A stretch of DNA of 64,000 nucleotides from Janthinobacterium sp. CG3 (GCF_000344615.1 NZ_KB467824.1:542445-606444); one strand, 5' to 3'. Shown: positions 25,757 through 34,892, counted from the first letter of the stretch. The notes: generated from the letters alone by a model not told the origin. Numbers and translations are program-made.

Positions 25757-26584
25757 TTACTTCTTCGCGCTTTGCAGGGCCAGCTGGTAGTCGGGCTTCG
25801 AATAGCCGGCGAAGTGCTTGTTGGTCACTTCGAGGAATTCGCGCGAGCGGTAGGCCGCCGCCAGGTCCTTGGCGAACTGCTTGTCCTTGTCGCCGGTGCG
25901 CACCGCCACTAGGTTGATGTAGTTCGCCGAAATCTTCTCGGCGATCAGCGCTTCGGTAAGTTTGATGCCGGCCGCCAGCGCGTAGTTACCGTTAATGAAG
26001 GAGTAGTCGGTGTCGCCCAGCGAGCGTGGCAGTTGCGCCGCCTCCAGCGGGATGATCTTGATCTTCTTCGGATTGCCGACGATGTCCTTCTCGGACGCGC
26101 GCACCGGGTCGAAGTTGGCGCGCAGCTTGATCCAGCCCAGTTGGTCCAGCAGCACCAGCGCGCGCGCCTCGTTGCTCGGGTCGTTGGGAACGCCGACGCT
26201 GCTGCCTTCCTTCACTTCGTCGAGCGACTTGTGCTTTTTGCTGTAGATAGCGATGGGCGCGGTTGGAATCGTCACCAGGTCGGTCAGCGCCAGCTTGTGT
26301 TCGGTGGCGAATTTGTTCAGGTAGACGATGTGCTGGAACACGTTGGCGTCGAGCGAGCCTTCGGCCAAGGCGAAGTTCGGTTGCACGTAATCGTTGAACT
26401 CGACCAGTTTGATCTTGTAACCCTGTTTTTCCAGGATCGGCTTGATGCCCAGTTTGATCTGGTCGGCGTACGGGCCGGCGCTGGTGCCAATGACGATTTC
26501 CTTCGGGTCCTTAGCGGCGGCGAAGTTCGCGGCCAGGGCCAGGGTCAAGGCGCTGAGGATCAGGGTGCGGCGTGCGATGGTCAT
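25757..26584 (-). CDS. metQ: MetQ/NlpA-family substrate-binding protein
   Basis: 275 residues from the ATG at 26584. It has a Sec-type signal (ILSALTLALAANFAAA) without a lipobox cysteine, so it is periplasmic and soluble rather than a lipoprotein. The mature start KEIVIGTSAGPYADQIKLGI and the DYVQPNFALAEGSLDANVFQHIVYL block are diagnostic of the NLPA family. Classical MetQ binds methionine; here the surroundings suggest another organosulfur compound. It lies downstream of metNI with a 224-bp gap containing a long hairpin repeat. Confidence 0.87.
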   Translation of the reverse strand: MTIARRTLILSALTLALAANFAAAKDPKEIVIGTSAGPYADQIKLGIKPILEKQGYKIKLVEFNDYVQPNFALAEGSLDANVFQHIVYLNKFATEHKLALTDLVTIPTAPIAIYSKKHKSLDEVKEGSSVGVPNDPSNEARALVLLDQLGWIKLRANFDPVRASEKDIVGNPKKIKIIPLEAAQLPRSLGDTDYSFINGNYALAAGIKLTEALIAEKISANYINLVAVRTGDKDKQFAKDLAAAYRSREFLEVTNKHFAGYSKPDYQLALQSAKK

Positions 26585-26670
26585 GGTGTTTCCTTTAGTT
26601 TGGGGTGAATGTGTGGGTGTTGATGGGTCAATTAAATGCAGGGCCGTTGCCGATAAGTTGGCGCAATTTT

Positions 26671-26783
26671 CGTAGGTCGGGTTAGCCGGAACGGCGTAAC
26701 CCGACAACGTTGGCCTGGAGCAGCGCGGCACGCTTCGGCCAACATGGTCGGGTTACGCCCTTGCGGGCTAACCCGACCTACGA
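26671..26783. repeat. Composite REP-like element, long hairpin (copy 3)
   Basis: The outer arms CGTAGGTCGGGTTAGCC (26671-26687) and GGCTAACCCGACCTACG (26766-26782) are perfect 17-bp complements. Each arm is also a small hairpin (GTCGGGTTA/TAACCCGAC). The middle carries its own stem, GTTGGCC (26709-26715) with GGCCAAC (26737-26743). It lies inside the sulfur operon between metI and metQ. Confidence 0.85.
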
Positions 26784-26808
26784 CACGCTAACTTAATGCC
26801 CCCGGCCC

Positions 26809-27471
26809 TCAGCGTTTGTCGAGGCGCTTGGCGATGCGGTTGCCGGTGAACTGGATGGTTTGCACGATTAGCATCAGCACCACGACGGTGGCGACCATGA
26901 CGTCGGTCTCGAAGCGGTAGTAGCCGTAGCGGATGGCCAGGTCGCCGATGCCGCCGCCGCCCACCACGCCAGCCACGGCCGAGTAGGACAGGAAGCTGAT
27001 CGACAACACCGTCAGCGCCAGCACTAGGCCGGCGCGCGCTTCAACGAGTAGCACGCGCAGCACGATTTGCAGTTCCGAGGCGCCCATCGCGTGGGCCGCC
27101 TCGATGACGCCGCGCGGCACTTCGCGCAGGTTCTGTTCGACCATGCGGGCGAAGTAGGGAATCGCGGCGAACGACAGCGGCACGGCGGCCGCCAGCGGCC
27201 CGATCGAGGTGCCGGCGATGACGCGGGTGAAGGGCACCAGCGCGACCAGCAAAATGATGAACGGGAAGGAGCGCACCGCGTTGACGAACCAGCCGAGTAT
27301 CAGCGCGGCGGGGCGGTTTTGCAGCGACTGGCCGTCGGCGATCAGGAATAGCAGCACGCCGAGCGGGCCGCCGATGACGACCGCCGAGGTCAGGCCGATG
27401 GCCAGCATGGTCAGGGTCTGGCCCAGCGCGGTCCACAGCTCGGGCAGCATGGCGATAATATTTTCAAGCAT
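26809..27471 (-). CDS. metI: MetI-family ABC transporter permease
   Basis: 220 residues with about five membrane helices. N-terminal MLPELWTALGQTLTMLAIGL, and the EAA loop region EAAHAMGASELQIVLRVLL that contacts the ATPase. Its start overlaps the metN stop by 8 bp, so the two are translationally coupled. Together with MetN and MetQ it imports a small substrate, methionine in the classical system. Confidence 0.9.
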   Translation of the reverse strand: MLENIIAMLPELWTALGQTLTMLAIGLTSAVVIGGPLGVLLFLIADGQSLQNRPAALILGWFVNAVRSFPFIILLVALVPFTRVIAGTSIGPLAAAVPLSFAAIPYFARMVEQNLREVPRGVIEAAHAMGASELQIVLRVLLVEARAGLVLALTVLSISFLSYSAVAGVVGGGGIGDLAIRYGYYRFETDVMVATVVVLMLIVQTIQFTGNRIAKRLDKR

Positions 27472-28300
27472 GTGCGCGCTCCTTGAATGCGGTCGCTTCG
27501 AAGGCGGGCGTGCCGTAGTGGGCCAGCTCGCGCCCCAGCGCGGTCTTGCGCACGGTGCCGGTGTCGGCCAGCGCGAATTGCTCGGCGATGGCGCCGTCCT
27601 CGATCACCGCGACGCGGTTGCAGATGGCGCCCAGCACCGATAGCTCGTGGCTGACGATGACGATGGTGACGCCGAGGTTCTTGTTGATGTCGCGCAGCGT
27701 GTCGAGCAGCGCGCGGGTGGTTTCCGCGTCCAGCGCGGAGGTCGGCTCGTCGCACAGCAGCACCGCCGGCCGGCTGGCCAGCGCGCGGGCGATCGCCACG
27801 CGCTGCTTCTGGCCGCCCGACAGTTGCGACGGGAAGCTGTCGGCTTTGCCGCTCAACTCGACCAGCGCCAGGCATTCGTGGACGCGGGCGGCGATGTGCG
27901 CGCCCTTCAGTTTGCCGTGGATGATCAGCGGGAAGGCGACGTTGTCGAACACGCTGGCGTTTTGCAGCAGGTTGAACTGCTGGAAAATCATGCCGATGTT
28001 CTGGCGCGCGTCGCGCAGCTCGCGTTTGCCCAGCGCGGTCAGCTCGCGCCCGGCCACGGTGACGCTGCCGCTGTCGGGCCGCTCCAGCAAATTGAGCAGG
28101 CGCAGCAGCGTCGATTTGCCGGCGCCGCTCTTGCCGATTAGGCCGAAGACGTCGCCTTCGCGCACGTCCAGCGAGACCTTGCGCACGGCGTGGAATTGTT
28201 CGCCGCGCGGCAGCGCGAACGATTTGCTGGCGGCGTCGACGCGAATGACGGTGGCCCGCTTCGCGTCCGGCAGCGCGGATAGGTTGAGAGGTGTGCTCAT
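27464..28300 (-). CDS. metN: MetN-family ABC transporter ATPase
   Basis: 278 residues from the ATG at 28300; codons upstream are in frame but atypical. Walker A GKSGAGKST, Q-loop IFQQFNLL, signature LSGGQKQRVAIARAL, Walker B VLLCDEPTSALD and the H-loop VSHEL are intact. The C-terminal C2/ACT-type regulatory domain of classical MetN (about 100 residues that bind methionine for feedback) is absent; the protein stops about 35 residues after the ATPase core. This supports a substrate other than methionine, or no feedback. It is preceded by the SfnB-like gene with a 7-bp gap. Confidence 0.88.
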   Translation of the reverse strand: MSTPLNLSALPDAKRATVIRVDAASKSFALPRGEQFHAVRKVSLDVREGDVFGLIGKSGAGKSTLLRLLNLLERPDSGSVTVAGRELTALGKRELRDARQNIGMIFQQFNLLQNASVFDNVAFPLIIHGKLKGAHIAARVHECLALVELSGKADSFPSQLSGGQKQRVAIARALASRPAVLLCDEPTSALDAETTRALLDTLRDINKNLGVTIVIVSHELSVLGAICNRVAVIEDGAIAEQFALADTGTVRKTALGRELAHYGTPAFEATAFKERAHA

Positions 28301-28307
28301 ATTTTTC

Positions 28308-29528
28308 TTAGGAGTAGGCGGTGGGTTCGGGCAGCGTGCCTTCAAGGGCAAAACGCCCCAGGTCACGGTACTTGTAGTCGATCGGGTCGTGCAGGGTATG
28401 CACGCGGACGTTGCGCCAGAAGCGGTCGAAGCCGTATTTGGCCGAGGTCGAACGGGCCCCGGTCAGCTCGAACATCTGGCTGCTGATCTCGACGCCGGCG
28501 CGGTGCGCCAGGCACTTGGCCTCGGCCACGGCGACCGCCAGTTCGCCGCGGTCGCGGGCGCTGATCAAGGCGCCCTTGTTGAAGACTTTGTCGAGTTCGA
28601 CGCCGGCGTGGTCGGCCAGCAGCACGGCCGGGCGCAGCAGCATCCACAGTTGGCCGTAGCGGTGTTGGATCAGCGGGTCGGCGCTGGCCTTGGCGACGCC
28701 TGAGGCGAACCAGGCCTTCGCTTCGTCGCGGGTGTAATTGCGCGCCGCCTCGAAGGCGCCCTCGGCGATGCCCAGGTACAGATTCGTCATGATCAGTTGC
28801 GCCACCTGCGAGCGCAGCGTGGCCTGCGGCGTCGCTTCCTGCGCCGGCGCCTGCAACACCAGTTCGGCCGGCAGCGCAACCTGGGTGAAGTGGACGTTGC
28901 CGCTGTCGGTCTGGCGCTGGCCGAAGGCGTCCCAGTCCGGCTGCACGGCGACGCCGTCCTGGCGCGTCGGCAGCACGCCGATCAGCGCGCTTTGGCTAGG
29001 CGCGTGCCAGGCCGACACCGTCAGCCAGTCGGAGCCGACCGAGCCGGACGAGAAGCTCTTGATGCCGTCGAGCGTAAAGCCGTCGGCGGCGTCGGCGGCG
29101 ACGGTGCGCTTGTCGAGCGGGTTCAGCGCGTTACCCCAGAACAGGCGCTGCTGCACCGTGTCGCTGAGCAGGCGGCGTTGCTGCCGCGCGCTGCCGTACA
29201 GGCGGATGCCGGCCAGTTGCAGGTGGTGGAAACCGAACACGTGGGCCAGGGCGCTGTCTGCCCGCGCCAGGATGCGGATGGTTTGGTAGACGGTGGCCCA
29301 GTCGGCGCCCTGGCCGCCGAATTCGCTGGGAATCGACAGCGTCAGCAGGCCCGACTCGCGTATCCATTCGCGTTCCCGGGCGGCGTGGCCGCCGGCCTGG
29401 TCGCGTTCGTTGGCCGATTCGGCCAGGCGTGCGGCCAGCGCCGTGGCGACCTGGATCGGATCGTTCGAAGGGGGTGCGGAAGCGTCTGCATGGAGTCCAT
29501 GCTGCGCCTTGATGAATGCTTTTGACAT
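28308..29528 (-). CDS. Acyl-CoA-dehydrogenase-fold flavin monooxygenase, SfnB/DszC-like
   Basis: 406 residues from the ATG at 29528. It has an acyl-CoA dehydrogenase fold with N-terminal helices (ERDQAGGHAAREREWIRESG), SIPSEFGGQGADW, the FSSGSVGSDWLTVSAW flavin region and a C-terminal helix bundle with KYGFDRFWRNVRVHTLHDP, the pattern of the SfnB/DszC/IsoB sulfur-acquisition oxidoreductases. These use reduced flavin and oxygen on sulfides or sulfones rather than acyl-CoA. It leads the minus-strand sulfur operon (this gene, metN, metI, metQ, NtaA-like), whose promoter should lie in 29529-29752. Confidence 0.85.
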   Translation of the reverse strand: MSKAFIKAQHGLHADASAPPSNDPIQVATALAARLAESANERDQAGGHAAREREWIRESGLLTLSIPSEFGGQGADWATVYQTIRILARADSALAHVFGFHHLQLAGIRLYGSARQQRRLLSDTVQQRLFWGNALNPLDKRTVAADAADGFTLDGIKSFSSGSVGSDWLTVSAWHAPSQSALIGVLPTRQDGVAVQPDWDAFGQRQTDSGNVHFTQVALPAELVLQAPAQEATPQATLRSQVAQLIMTNLYLGIAEGAFEAARNYTRDEAKAWFASGVAKASADPLIQHRYGQLWMLLRPAVLLADHAGVELDKVFNKGALISARDRGELAVAVAEAKCLAHRAGVEISSQMFELTGARSTSAKYGFDRFWRNVRVHTLHDPIDYKYRDLGRFALEGTLPEPTAYS

Positions 29529-29752
29529 TGTGCAAAGCCGTTTGTAGTGGAATCGGTGGCGCAGTATTGCAGTGCACAACGGCGTTTGTGAACGATTAAT
29601 TCCGTCTTTGCTTATGCGTAAATCCGAAGTGCACGCCCGTGGCGATATCCAGAAAACACATATCGAAGCGCGAAAGCATTCGTTCTGAATTTGCCGCGCC
29701 GGACTTAATCTGTCCTCTGAAACGACGCACCACCATCACGGAGAGATCGCAC

Positions 29753-30427
29753 ATGAACATACTATTATTAAGCGGTAGCCCGCAGATTCCATCCAGCTCC
29801 AGCCGCCTGCTGTTGCACGTCGGCGAGCAGATGGCGCTGCACGGCCACCGCACCAGCAAGCTGCATGTGCGCGACCTGCCGGCCAAGGCCTTGCTGCACG
29901 CCGACTTCGCCGACGTCACGATAGCGCGGGCCATCGCCGCCGTCGCCGCGGCCGACGCCGTCGTCATCGCCACGCCGGTCTACAAGGCCTCCTACACCGG
30001 TATCCTGAAAGCCTTCCTCGACCTGCTGCCACAAGACGGCCTGGCCGGCAAGCTGGTGCTGCCGCTGGCCACCGGCGGTAGCCAATCGCACATGCTGGCG
30101 CTGGACTACGCGCTGCGCCCGGTGCTGCACGCGCTGGCCGCCAAGCACGTCCTGACCAGCATCTATGCCACCTCCGAGCAGCTTGAATGGAGCGAGCAGG
30201 GCGGCCTGGCGCTGGCGCCGGCGATCGCCGCGCGCGTCGGCGCCGGCGTCGAAGAACTGACGGCGGGACTGCGCACGCTGCGGCTGGCGCGCGCCACCGC
30301 GCCGCAACCCGACATCGATACCAGCGCACGGCCGGGGCGGTCGTTAAAGGACCTCCCGTACAGCCAGGTGCCGCCAACCCAATTAGAGCCAGAGACAGCG
30401 AGCCGGGGTGAGCCCCTCGGGGTCTGA
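29753..30427 (+). CDS. ssuE: NAD(P)H-dependent FMN reductase SsuE
   Basis: 224 residues; GGAGAGATCGCAC precedes the ATG. Flavodoxin-like fold: LLLSGSPQIPSSSSRLL, then ATPVYKASYTGILKAFLDLLPQDGLAGK, the SsuE signature. It supplies reduced FMN to SsuD and perhaps to the neighbouring NtaA-like and SfnB-like enzymes. Family proteins end near residue 180-190. Here the tail (PPTQLEPETASRGEPLGV) is encoded by an inverted-repeat element that also provides the stop codon. It is first in the plus-strand ssuEADCB set. Confidence 0.88.
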   Translation: MNILLLSGSPQIPSSSSRLLLHVGEQMALHGHRTSKLHVRDLPAKALLHADFADVTIARAIAAVAAADAVVIATPVYKASYTGILKAFLDLLPQDGLAGKLVLPLATGGSQSHMLALDYALRPVLHALAAKHVLTSIYATSEQLEWSEQGGLALAPAIAARVGAGVEELTAGLRTLRLARATAPQPDIDTSARPGRSLKDLPYSQVPPTQLEPETASRGEPLGV

Positions 30428-30455
30428 TCCCAGGGTCACGCTTCTGGTTCTAAAT
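30381..30455. repeat. Imperfect inverted repeat fused to the ssuE 3' end
   Basis: The outer arms AATTAGAGCCAGAG (from 30380) and CTTCTGGTTCTAAAT (to 30455) are near-complements. Inside is CCGGGGTGAGCCCCTCGG and then GGGTCTGATCCCAGGGTCACG (to 30440). The ssuE stop codon (TGA, 30425-30427) lies in the GGTCTGATCC motif. A related motif (GGGTCTGACCCCAGGGTTACG) recurs at about 33491-33511, upstream of ssuB. Confidence 0.6.
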
Positions 30456-30488
30456 CTACATCGCGCCCCCGAACATTCAAGGAAAAAC

Positions 30489-31469
30489 ATGAGCACGCGT
30501 CACGAAATTCGCCTATCCCGCCGCCACGTATTGGGTCTGCTGTCCGCCGCCGCGGCCGGCGCGCTGGCGGCCGGCCTGCCCGGCGCCGCGCTGGCCCAGT
30601 CCAAACCGGTGCTGCGCATCGGCTACCAGAAATACGGCACGCTGACCCTGCTGAAAGGCCGCGGCACGCTGGAAAAACGCCTGGCCGCCAAAGGCGTCGA
30701 CGTCAAATGGACCGAATTCCCCGCCGGCCCGGTGCTGCTGGAAGGGCTGAACGTCGGCAGCATCGACTTCGGCACCGCCGGCGAGGCGCCGCCGATCTTC
30801 GCGCAGGCCGCCGGCGCTGATTTGGTCTACGTCGGCAACGAGCCGCCGTCGCCGTCGAGCGAGGCGATCGTGGTGCCGAAGGATTCGAAAATCCGTACGC
30901 TGGCCGATTTGAAAGGCAAGCGGGTGGCGCTGAACAAGGGCTCCAACGTGCATTTCCTGCTGCTCAAGGCGCTGGAAAAGGCCGGCGTCGGCTACCGCGA
31001 GATCGAGACCGTGTTCCTGCCGCCGGCCGACGCCCGCGCCGCCTTCGAGCGCGGCAGCGTCGACGCCTGGGCGATCTGGGACCCGTTCCTGGCGGCCGCC
31101 GAAAAGCAGTTGGGCGCGCGCGTGCTGGCCGACGGCAAAGGGCTGGTGTCGAACCACCAGTTCTACCTGGCCGCGCGTTCCTACGCCGAAAAAAACCAGG
31201 AAATCATCCGCATCGTCATCGACGAACTGGCCAAGGTCGACGAATGGGGCCGCGTCAACCAGAAGGAGGTCGCCGCCGTGCTGGCGCTGCAAACCGGACT
31301 TGATCCGGCCATCCTGGAACTGGCCGCCGCGCGCTACGCCTATGGCGTCAAGTCGGTCACGCCGGACGTGGTGGCGCAGCAGCAGAAGGTGGCCGACGCG
31401 TTCTCGGCGCTGAAGTTGATCCCCAAGCCGATCAACGTCAAAGACGCGCTGCTGTCATTCAAGTTGTAA
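30489..31469 (+). CDS. ssuA: Aliphatic sulfonate ABC transporter substrate-binding protein SsuA
   Basis: 326 residues from the ATG at 30489. The N-terminus LSRRHVLGLLSAAAAGALAA is a twin-arginine signal, so export is by Tat. The mature start KPVLRIGYQKYGTLTLLKGRG, the GSIDFGTAGEAPPIFAQAAG block and GKRVALNKGSNVHFLLLKAL are SsuA hallmarks. It captures alkanesulfonates in the periplasm for SsuBC. ssuD follows after 18 bp. Confidence 0.92.
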   Translation: MSTRHEIRLSRRHVLGLLSAAAAGALAAGLPGAALAQSKPVLRIGYQKYGTLTLLKGRGTLEKRLAAKGVDVKWTEFPAGPVLLEGLNVGSIDFGTAGEAPPIFAQAAGADLVYVGNEPPSPSSEAIVVPKDSKIRTLADLKGKRVALNKGSNVHFLLLKALEKAGVGYREIETVFLPPADARAAFERGSVDAWAIWDPFLAAAEKQLGARVLADGKGLVSNHQFYLAARSYAEKNQEIIRIVIDELAKVDEWGRVNQKEVAAVLALQTGLDPAILELAAARYAYGVKSVTPDVVAQQQKVADAFSALKLIPKPINVKDALLSFKL

Positions 31470-31487
31470 TGTAAAAGGAAGAGAAAA

Positions 31488-32636
31488 ATGTCGTTGAATG
31501 TCTTTTGGTTTATCCCTACGCACGGCGACAGCCGCTACCTTGGCACCACCCAGGGAGCGCGCCCGGTCAACGCCGACTACCTGCGCCAGTGCGCGGTGGC
31601 GGCCGATACGCTCGGCTACGACGGCGTGCTGCTGCCGACCGGACGCTCCTGCGAGGACGCCTGGGTGGTGGCGTCGTCGCTGATCAGCGTGACGCAAAAA
31701 TTGAAATTCCTGGTTGCGATCCGGCCAGGCCTGACGACCCCGGGCCTGGCGGTGCGCATGGCCGCCACCTTCGACCGCCTGTCGAACGGGCGCCTGCTGA
31801 TTAACGTGGTGACGGGCGGCGACCAGGGCGAGCTGGAGGCCGACGGCCTGTTCGCCGACCACGCCAAGCGCTACGAGATTTCCGACGAATTCATCCGCGT
31901 CTGGCGCGCCACGCTGGCCGGCGAGGGCGGCGCCGCCGGCTACGACTTCGAGGGCAAGCATATCCAGGTGCGCGGTTCCAAGACGCTGTACCCGGCGGTG
32001 CAGAAACCGTATCCGCCGCTGTACTTCGGCGGCTCGTCCGAGCCGGCGCACGAGCTGGCGGCGGAGCAGATGGACGTCTACCTGACCTGGGGCGAGCCGC
32101 CGGCCGCCGTGGCCGAGAAGATCGCCGACATCCGCGCCCGCGCCGCCAAGCGCGGCCGCACGGTGCGCTTCGGCATCCGCCTGCACGTCATCGTGCGCGA
32201 GACCAACGAGGCGGCCTGGCGCGCCGCCGACGAGTTGATCAGCCACCTCGACGACGACGTCATCGCGGCGGCCCAGGCGGCGTTCGGCAAGATGGATTCG
32301 GAGGGCCAGCGGCGCATGGCCGCGCTGCACGGCGGCCGCCGCGACAAGCTGGAAGTGTCGCCCAACCTGTGGGCCGGCGTCGGCCTGGTGCGCGGCGGCG
32401 CCGGCACCGCGCTGGTGGGCGACGCCGAAACGGTGGTGGCGCGGATGCAGGAATACGCCGACCTCGGCATCGACACCTTCATCTTTTCCGGCTACCCGCA
32501 CCTGGAGGAATCGTACCGCTTCGCCGAGCTGGTGTTCCCGCTGCTGGGCAAGGGCAGGGACCACGGCGAGCAGTCGCTGAGCGGCCCGTTCGGCGAAGTC
32601 ATGGCGAGCAACATCCTGCCGAAAAAGGCGGCTTGA
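31488..32636 (+). CDS. ssuD: FMNH2-dependent alkanesulfonate monooxygenase SsuD
   Basis: 382 residues, full family length. N-terminal [22 protein letters not shown], active-site C53 region ([10 protein letters not shown]), [30 protein letters not shown] and the [20 protein letters not shown] tail are all characteristic. It oxidises C1-C10 alkanesulfonates to aldehyde and sulfite with reduced FMN from SsuE. The ribosome site AAGGAAGAG lies close upstream. ssuC begins two bases after the stop. Confidence 0.95.
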   Translation: MSLNVFWFIPTHGDSRYLGTTQGARPVNADYLRQCAVAADTLGYDGVLLPTGRSCEDAWVVASSLISVTQKLKFLVAIRPGLTTPGLAVRMAATFDRLSNGRLLINVVTGGDQGELEADGLFADHAKRYEISDEFIRVWRATLAGEGGAAGYDFEGKHIQVRGSKTLYPAVQKPYPPLYFGGSSEPAHELAAEQMDVYLTWGEPPAAVAEKIADIRARAAKRGRTVRFGIRLHVIVRETNEAAWRAADELISHLDDDVIAAAQAAFGKMDSEGQRRMAALHGGRRDKLEVSPNLWAGVGLVRGGAGTALVGDAETVVARMQEYADLGIDTFIFSGYPHLEESYRFAELVFPLLGKGRDHGEQSLSGPFGEVMASNILPKKAA

Positions 32637-32638
32637 GC

Positions 32639-33415
32639 ATGCGCGCCGGCCGCGTCAAAAGCGGGTTCGAGGCGTTCGCGCCGTGGGCGCTGCCGGCCGC
32701 GCTGGTGCTGGCCTGGCAGGTAGCGGCGCAGGCCGGCTGGCTGTCGAGTCGCATCCTGCCCGAGCCGTGGGCCGTGGTTAAGGCGTTCTGGAACCTGGCC
32801 GAATCGGGCGAACTGTGGGTGCACCTGAAGACCAGCCTGTGGCGCGCCACGGTCGGTTTCGCCATCGGCGCCGGGCTGGGCCTGGCGCTGGGGCTGCTGA
32901 CCGGCAGCGTGAAACGGGCCGAGACGCTGCTCGACACGACGTTGCAAATGATCCGCAACATCCCGGCGCTGGCGCTCATTCCGCTGGTGATCCTGTGGTT
33001 CGGCATCGACGAGACGGCGAAGCTGTTTCTGCTGGCGGTGGGCGTGTTCTTCCCGGTCTACTTGAACACCTTCCACGGCATCCGCTCGGCCGACCAGGGC
33101 TTGATTGAAATGGCCAAGAGCTACGGCCTGTCCGGCTGGCCGCTGTACCGCGACGTGATTTTGCCGGCGGCGCTGCCGTCGATACTGGTCGGCGTGCGCT
33201 TCTCGCTGGGACTGGTGTGGGTGCTGCTGATCGTCGCCGAAACCATCTCGGCGCAGGCCGGTATTGGCTACATGACGATGAACGCGCGCGAATTCCTGCA
33301 AACCGACGTTGTGCTGGTGGGGATACTGCTGTACGCGCTGCTGGGGAAATTCGCCGACGTCTTCTCGCGCCGGCTGGAGCGGTATTGCCTGCGCTGGAAT
33401 CCGGCTTATCGCTGA
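32639..33415 (+). CDS. ssuC: Aliphatic sulfonate ABC transporter permease SsuC
   Basis: 258 residues, ATG two bases after the ssuD stop. About six membrane helices. The EAA-loop region (MAKSYGLSGWPLYRDVILPAALPSILVGVRFSLG) is the conserved contact with the ATPase, and IGYMTMNAREFLQTDVV is a SsuC/TauC feature. It forms the inner-membrane channel for sulfonates. Confidence 0.93.
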   Translation: MRAGRVKSGFEAFAPWALPAALVLAWQVAAQAGWLSSRILPEPWAVVKAFWNLAESGELWVHLKTSLWRATVGFAIGAGLGLALGLLTGSVKRAETLLDTTLQMIRNIPALALIPLVILWFGIDETAKLFLLAVGVFFPVYLNTFHGIRSADQGLIEMAKSYGLSGWPLYRDVILPAALPSILVGVRFSLGLVWVLLIVAETISAQAGIGYMTMNAREFLQTDVVLVGILLYALLGKFADVFSRRLERYCLRWNPAYR

Positions 33416-33430
33416 ACTGGAACCGTCGAC

Positions 33431-33511
33431 GCCAGTCGGGTTACGCCCTGGCGGGCTAACCCGACCTACGAATAGCGCTAACTCGTAGCCGGGTCTGACC
33501 CCAGGGTTACG
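33431..33511. repeat. REP-like repeat plus GGGTCTGACCC motif between ssuC and ssuB
   Basis: The first part (33431-33471) reads GCCAGTCGGGTTACGCCC then GGGCTAACCCGACCTACG, the same hairpin core as elsewhere. The second part (from 33485) reads GTAGCCGGGTCTGACCCCAG and matches the motif at the end of ssuE. It separates ssuB from the otherwise compact ssuEADC genes by 125 bp. Confidence 0.75.
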
Positions 33512-33540
33512 TCGACGCCGCCTAACTTAACTGGATATAT

Positions 33541-34395
33541 ATGATCTTCGCACCCGCCCAACTTGAATCCGACTTCCTGTCGCTGCTGATTCCAGCGGCC
33601 GTCGCCGAGGCGCCGCCGCGCGTTCCCAAGGCGCGCCAGGGCGTGCCGCTGACCCTGCGCGGCCTGTCGAAAGCCTACGCCGCGCGCACGGTGCTGAAAG
33701 ACGTTGGCCTTGAACTGGCCGCCGGCGAATTCGTCGCCGTCGTTGGACGCAGCGGCTGCGGCAAAAGCACGCTGCTGCGCACCATCGCGCAATTGGAGCA
33801 GCTCGACGCCGGCAGCATCGTCGTCGGCAGCGGCCGCAGCAAGCCCGAGGTCCGCATCATGTTCCAGGAGGCGCGCCTGCTGCCGTGGAAAACCGTGCTT
33901 GACAACGTCGCGCTGGGTTTGCCGCGTTCGGTCGGCGCGGCCGCCGCGGCGCTGTGGACGGTGGGGCTGGCCGAGCGCGCCGACGACTGGCCGGCGGCGC
34001 TGTCGGGCGGCCAGCGGCAGCGCGTCGCGTTGGCGCGCGCGCTGGTACACGAGCCGCAATTGCTGCTGCTCGACGAGCCGCTCGGCGCGCTCGACGCGTT
34101 GACGCGGATCGAGATGCAGCAGTTGATCGAATCGCTGTGGCTGACGCGCGGCTTCACCGCCGTGCTGGTCACGCACGACGTGGCGGAGGCGGTGGCGCTG
34201 GCCGACCGCGTGATCCTGATCGAGGACGGCCGCATCGCGCTCGACGTCAAGATCGACCTGCCGCGCCCGCGCGCGCGCGGCAGCGCGGCGTTTGCCGCGC
34301 TTGTGCAACGCATACTGGCGCATGTGCTGGAGCATCCGGCGGTCGTGGAGCGGGCGGCACCGACGCCGCTGGCGCAGCTGCGCTGGGCGATTTGA
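33541..34395 (+). CDS. ssuB: Aliphatic sulfonate ABC transporter ATPase SsuB
   Basis: 284 residues. Walker [11 protein letters not shown]-loop [11 protein letters not shown] (the EARLLPW form is typical of SsuB/TauB), signature [15 protein letters not shown], Walker [13 protein letters not shown] and H-loop VTHDVAEA are intact. An N-terminal extension of ~35 residues precedes the ATPase. It powers sulfonate import with SsuA and SsuC. Its translation signal is not obvious, and the preceding repeat may weaken coupling with ssuC. Confidence 0.92.
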   Translation: MIFAPAQLESDFLSLLIPAAVAEAPPRVPKARQGVPLTLRGLSKAYAARTVLKDVGLELAAGEFVAVVGRSGCGKSTLLRTIAQLEQLDAGSIVVGSGRSKPEVRIMFQEARLLPWKTVLDNVALGLPRSVGAAAAALWTVGLAERADDWPAALSGGQRQRVALARALVHEPQLLLLDEPLGALDALTRIEMQQLIESLWLTRGFTAVLVTHDVAEAVALADRVILIEDGRIALDVKIDLPRPRARGSAAFAALVQRILAHVLEHPAVVERAAPTPLAQLRWAI

Positions 34396-34400
34396 GATGC

Positions 34401-34435
34401 TCGTTAGCCCGCCAGGGCGTAACCCGACATACGAC
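34401..34435. repeat. REP-like half element (copy 5)
   Basis: TCGTTAGCCCGCCAGGGCGT followed by AACCCGACATACGA, one unit of the same repeat family, between convergent ssuB and the DUF454 gene. Confidence 0.65.
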
Positions 34436-34445
34436 ACGCTAACTT

Positions 34446-34892
34446 TTAGTCGGCGCCGTCGGGCCGCTCGGGGAAGGGGCCTTCGGGGCGGCGCAGCAGG
34501 TAGTTCAGCACCAGCAGTTCGGTGGCGCCGACCAGCGCGATTACCCACCACGGCGGCGCGCCCGCGCACATGATCGCGAAGCCGATGGCCATGCCGATGC
34601 ACGCCATGCGTTTGCCGCGGCGCGAGACGGCGCGGTGTTCGCGCCACTGCCGTAGCGGTGGACCAAAACGCGGGTGGTGCAGCAACCAGTGTTCCAGCCG
34701 CGGCGAGGAGCGGCTGAAGCAGGCCAGCGCCAGGATCAGGAAAATCGTCGTCGGCATCACCGGCAGCAGCGCGCCGATCACCGCCAGCACCATCATCAGC
34801 GCGCCCAGCGCGCCATAGCCCCAGCGCATCAGCCGGGCCGCGCGGTCGCCGCGGGGCGCAGTGGCTTCTGCTTGCGTCGCCGGTTGCGTCAT
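34446..34892 (-). CDS. DUF454 (YbaN-like) inner-membrane protein
   Basis: 148 residues from the ATG at 34892. After a polar N-terminus comes a hydrophobic segment (YGALGALMMVLAVIGALLPV), then the family motif LPVMPTTIFLILALACFSRSSPRLEHWLLHHPRFG, and two further hydrophobic segments near residues 100-130. The function of YbaN/DUF454 proteins is unknown. It is convergent with ssuB. The 278-bp stretch 34893-35170 upstream, including the yceI promoter region, shows no other gene. Confidence 0.85.
   Translation of the reverse strand: MTQPATQAEATAPRGDRAARLMRWGYGALGALMMVLAVIGALLPVMPTTIFLILALACFSRSSPRLEHWLLHHPRFGPPLRQWREHRAVSRRGKRMACIGMAIGFAIMCAGAPPWWVIALVGATELLVLNYLLRRPEGPFPERPDGAD

Noticed and set aside
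26585..26808. A riboswitch (SAM or similar) before metQ
   Set aside because: The region's structure is fully explained by the repeat hairpin that recurs at unrelated loci; no conserved riboswitch core is seen.
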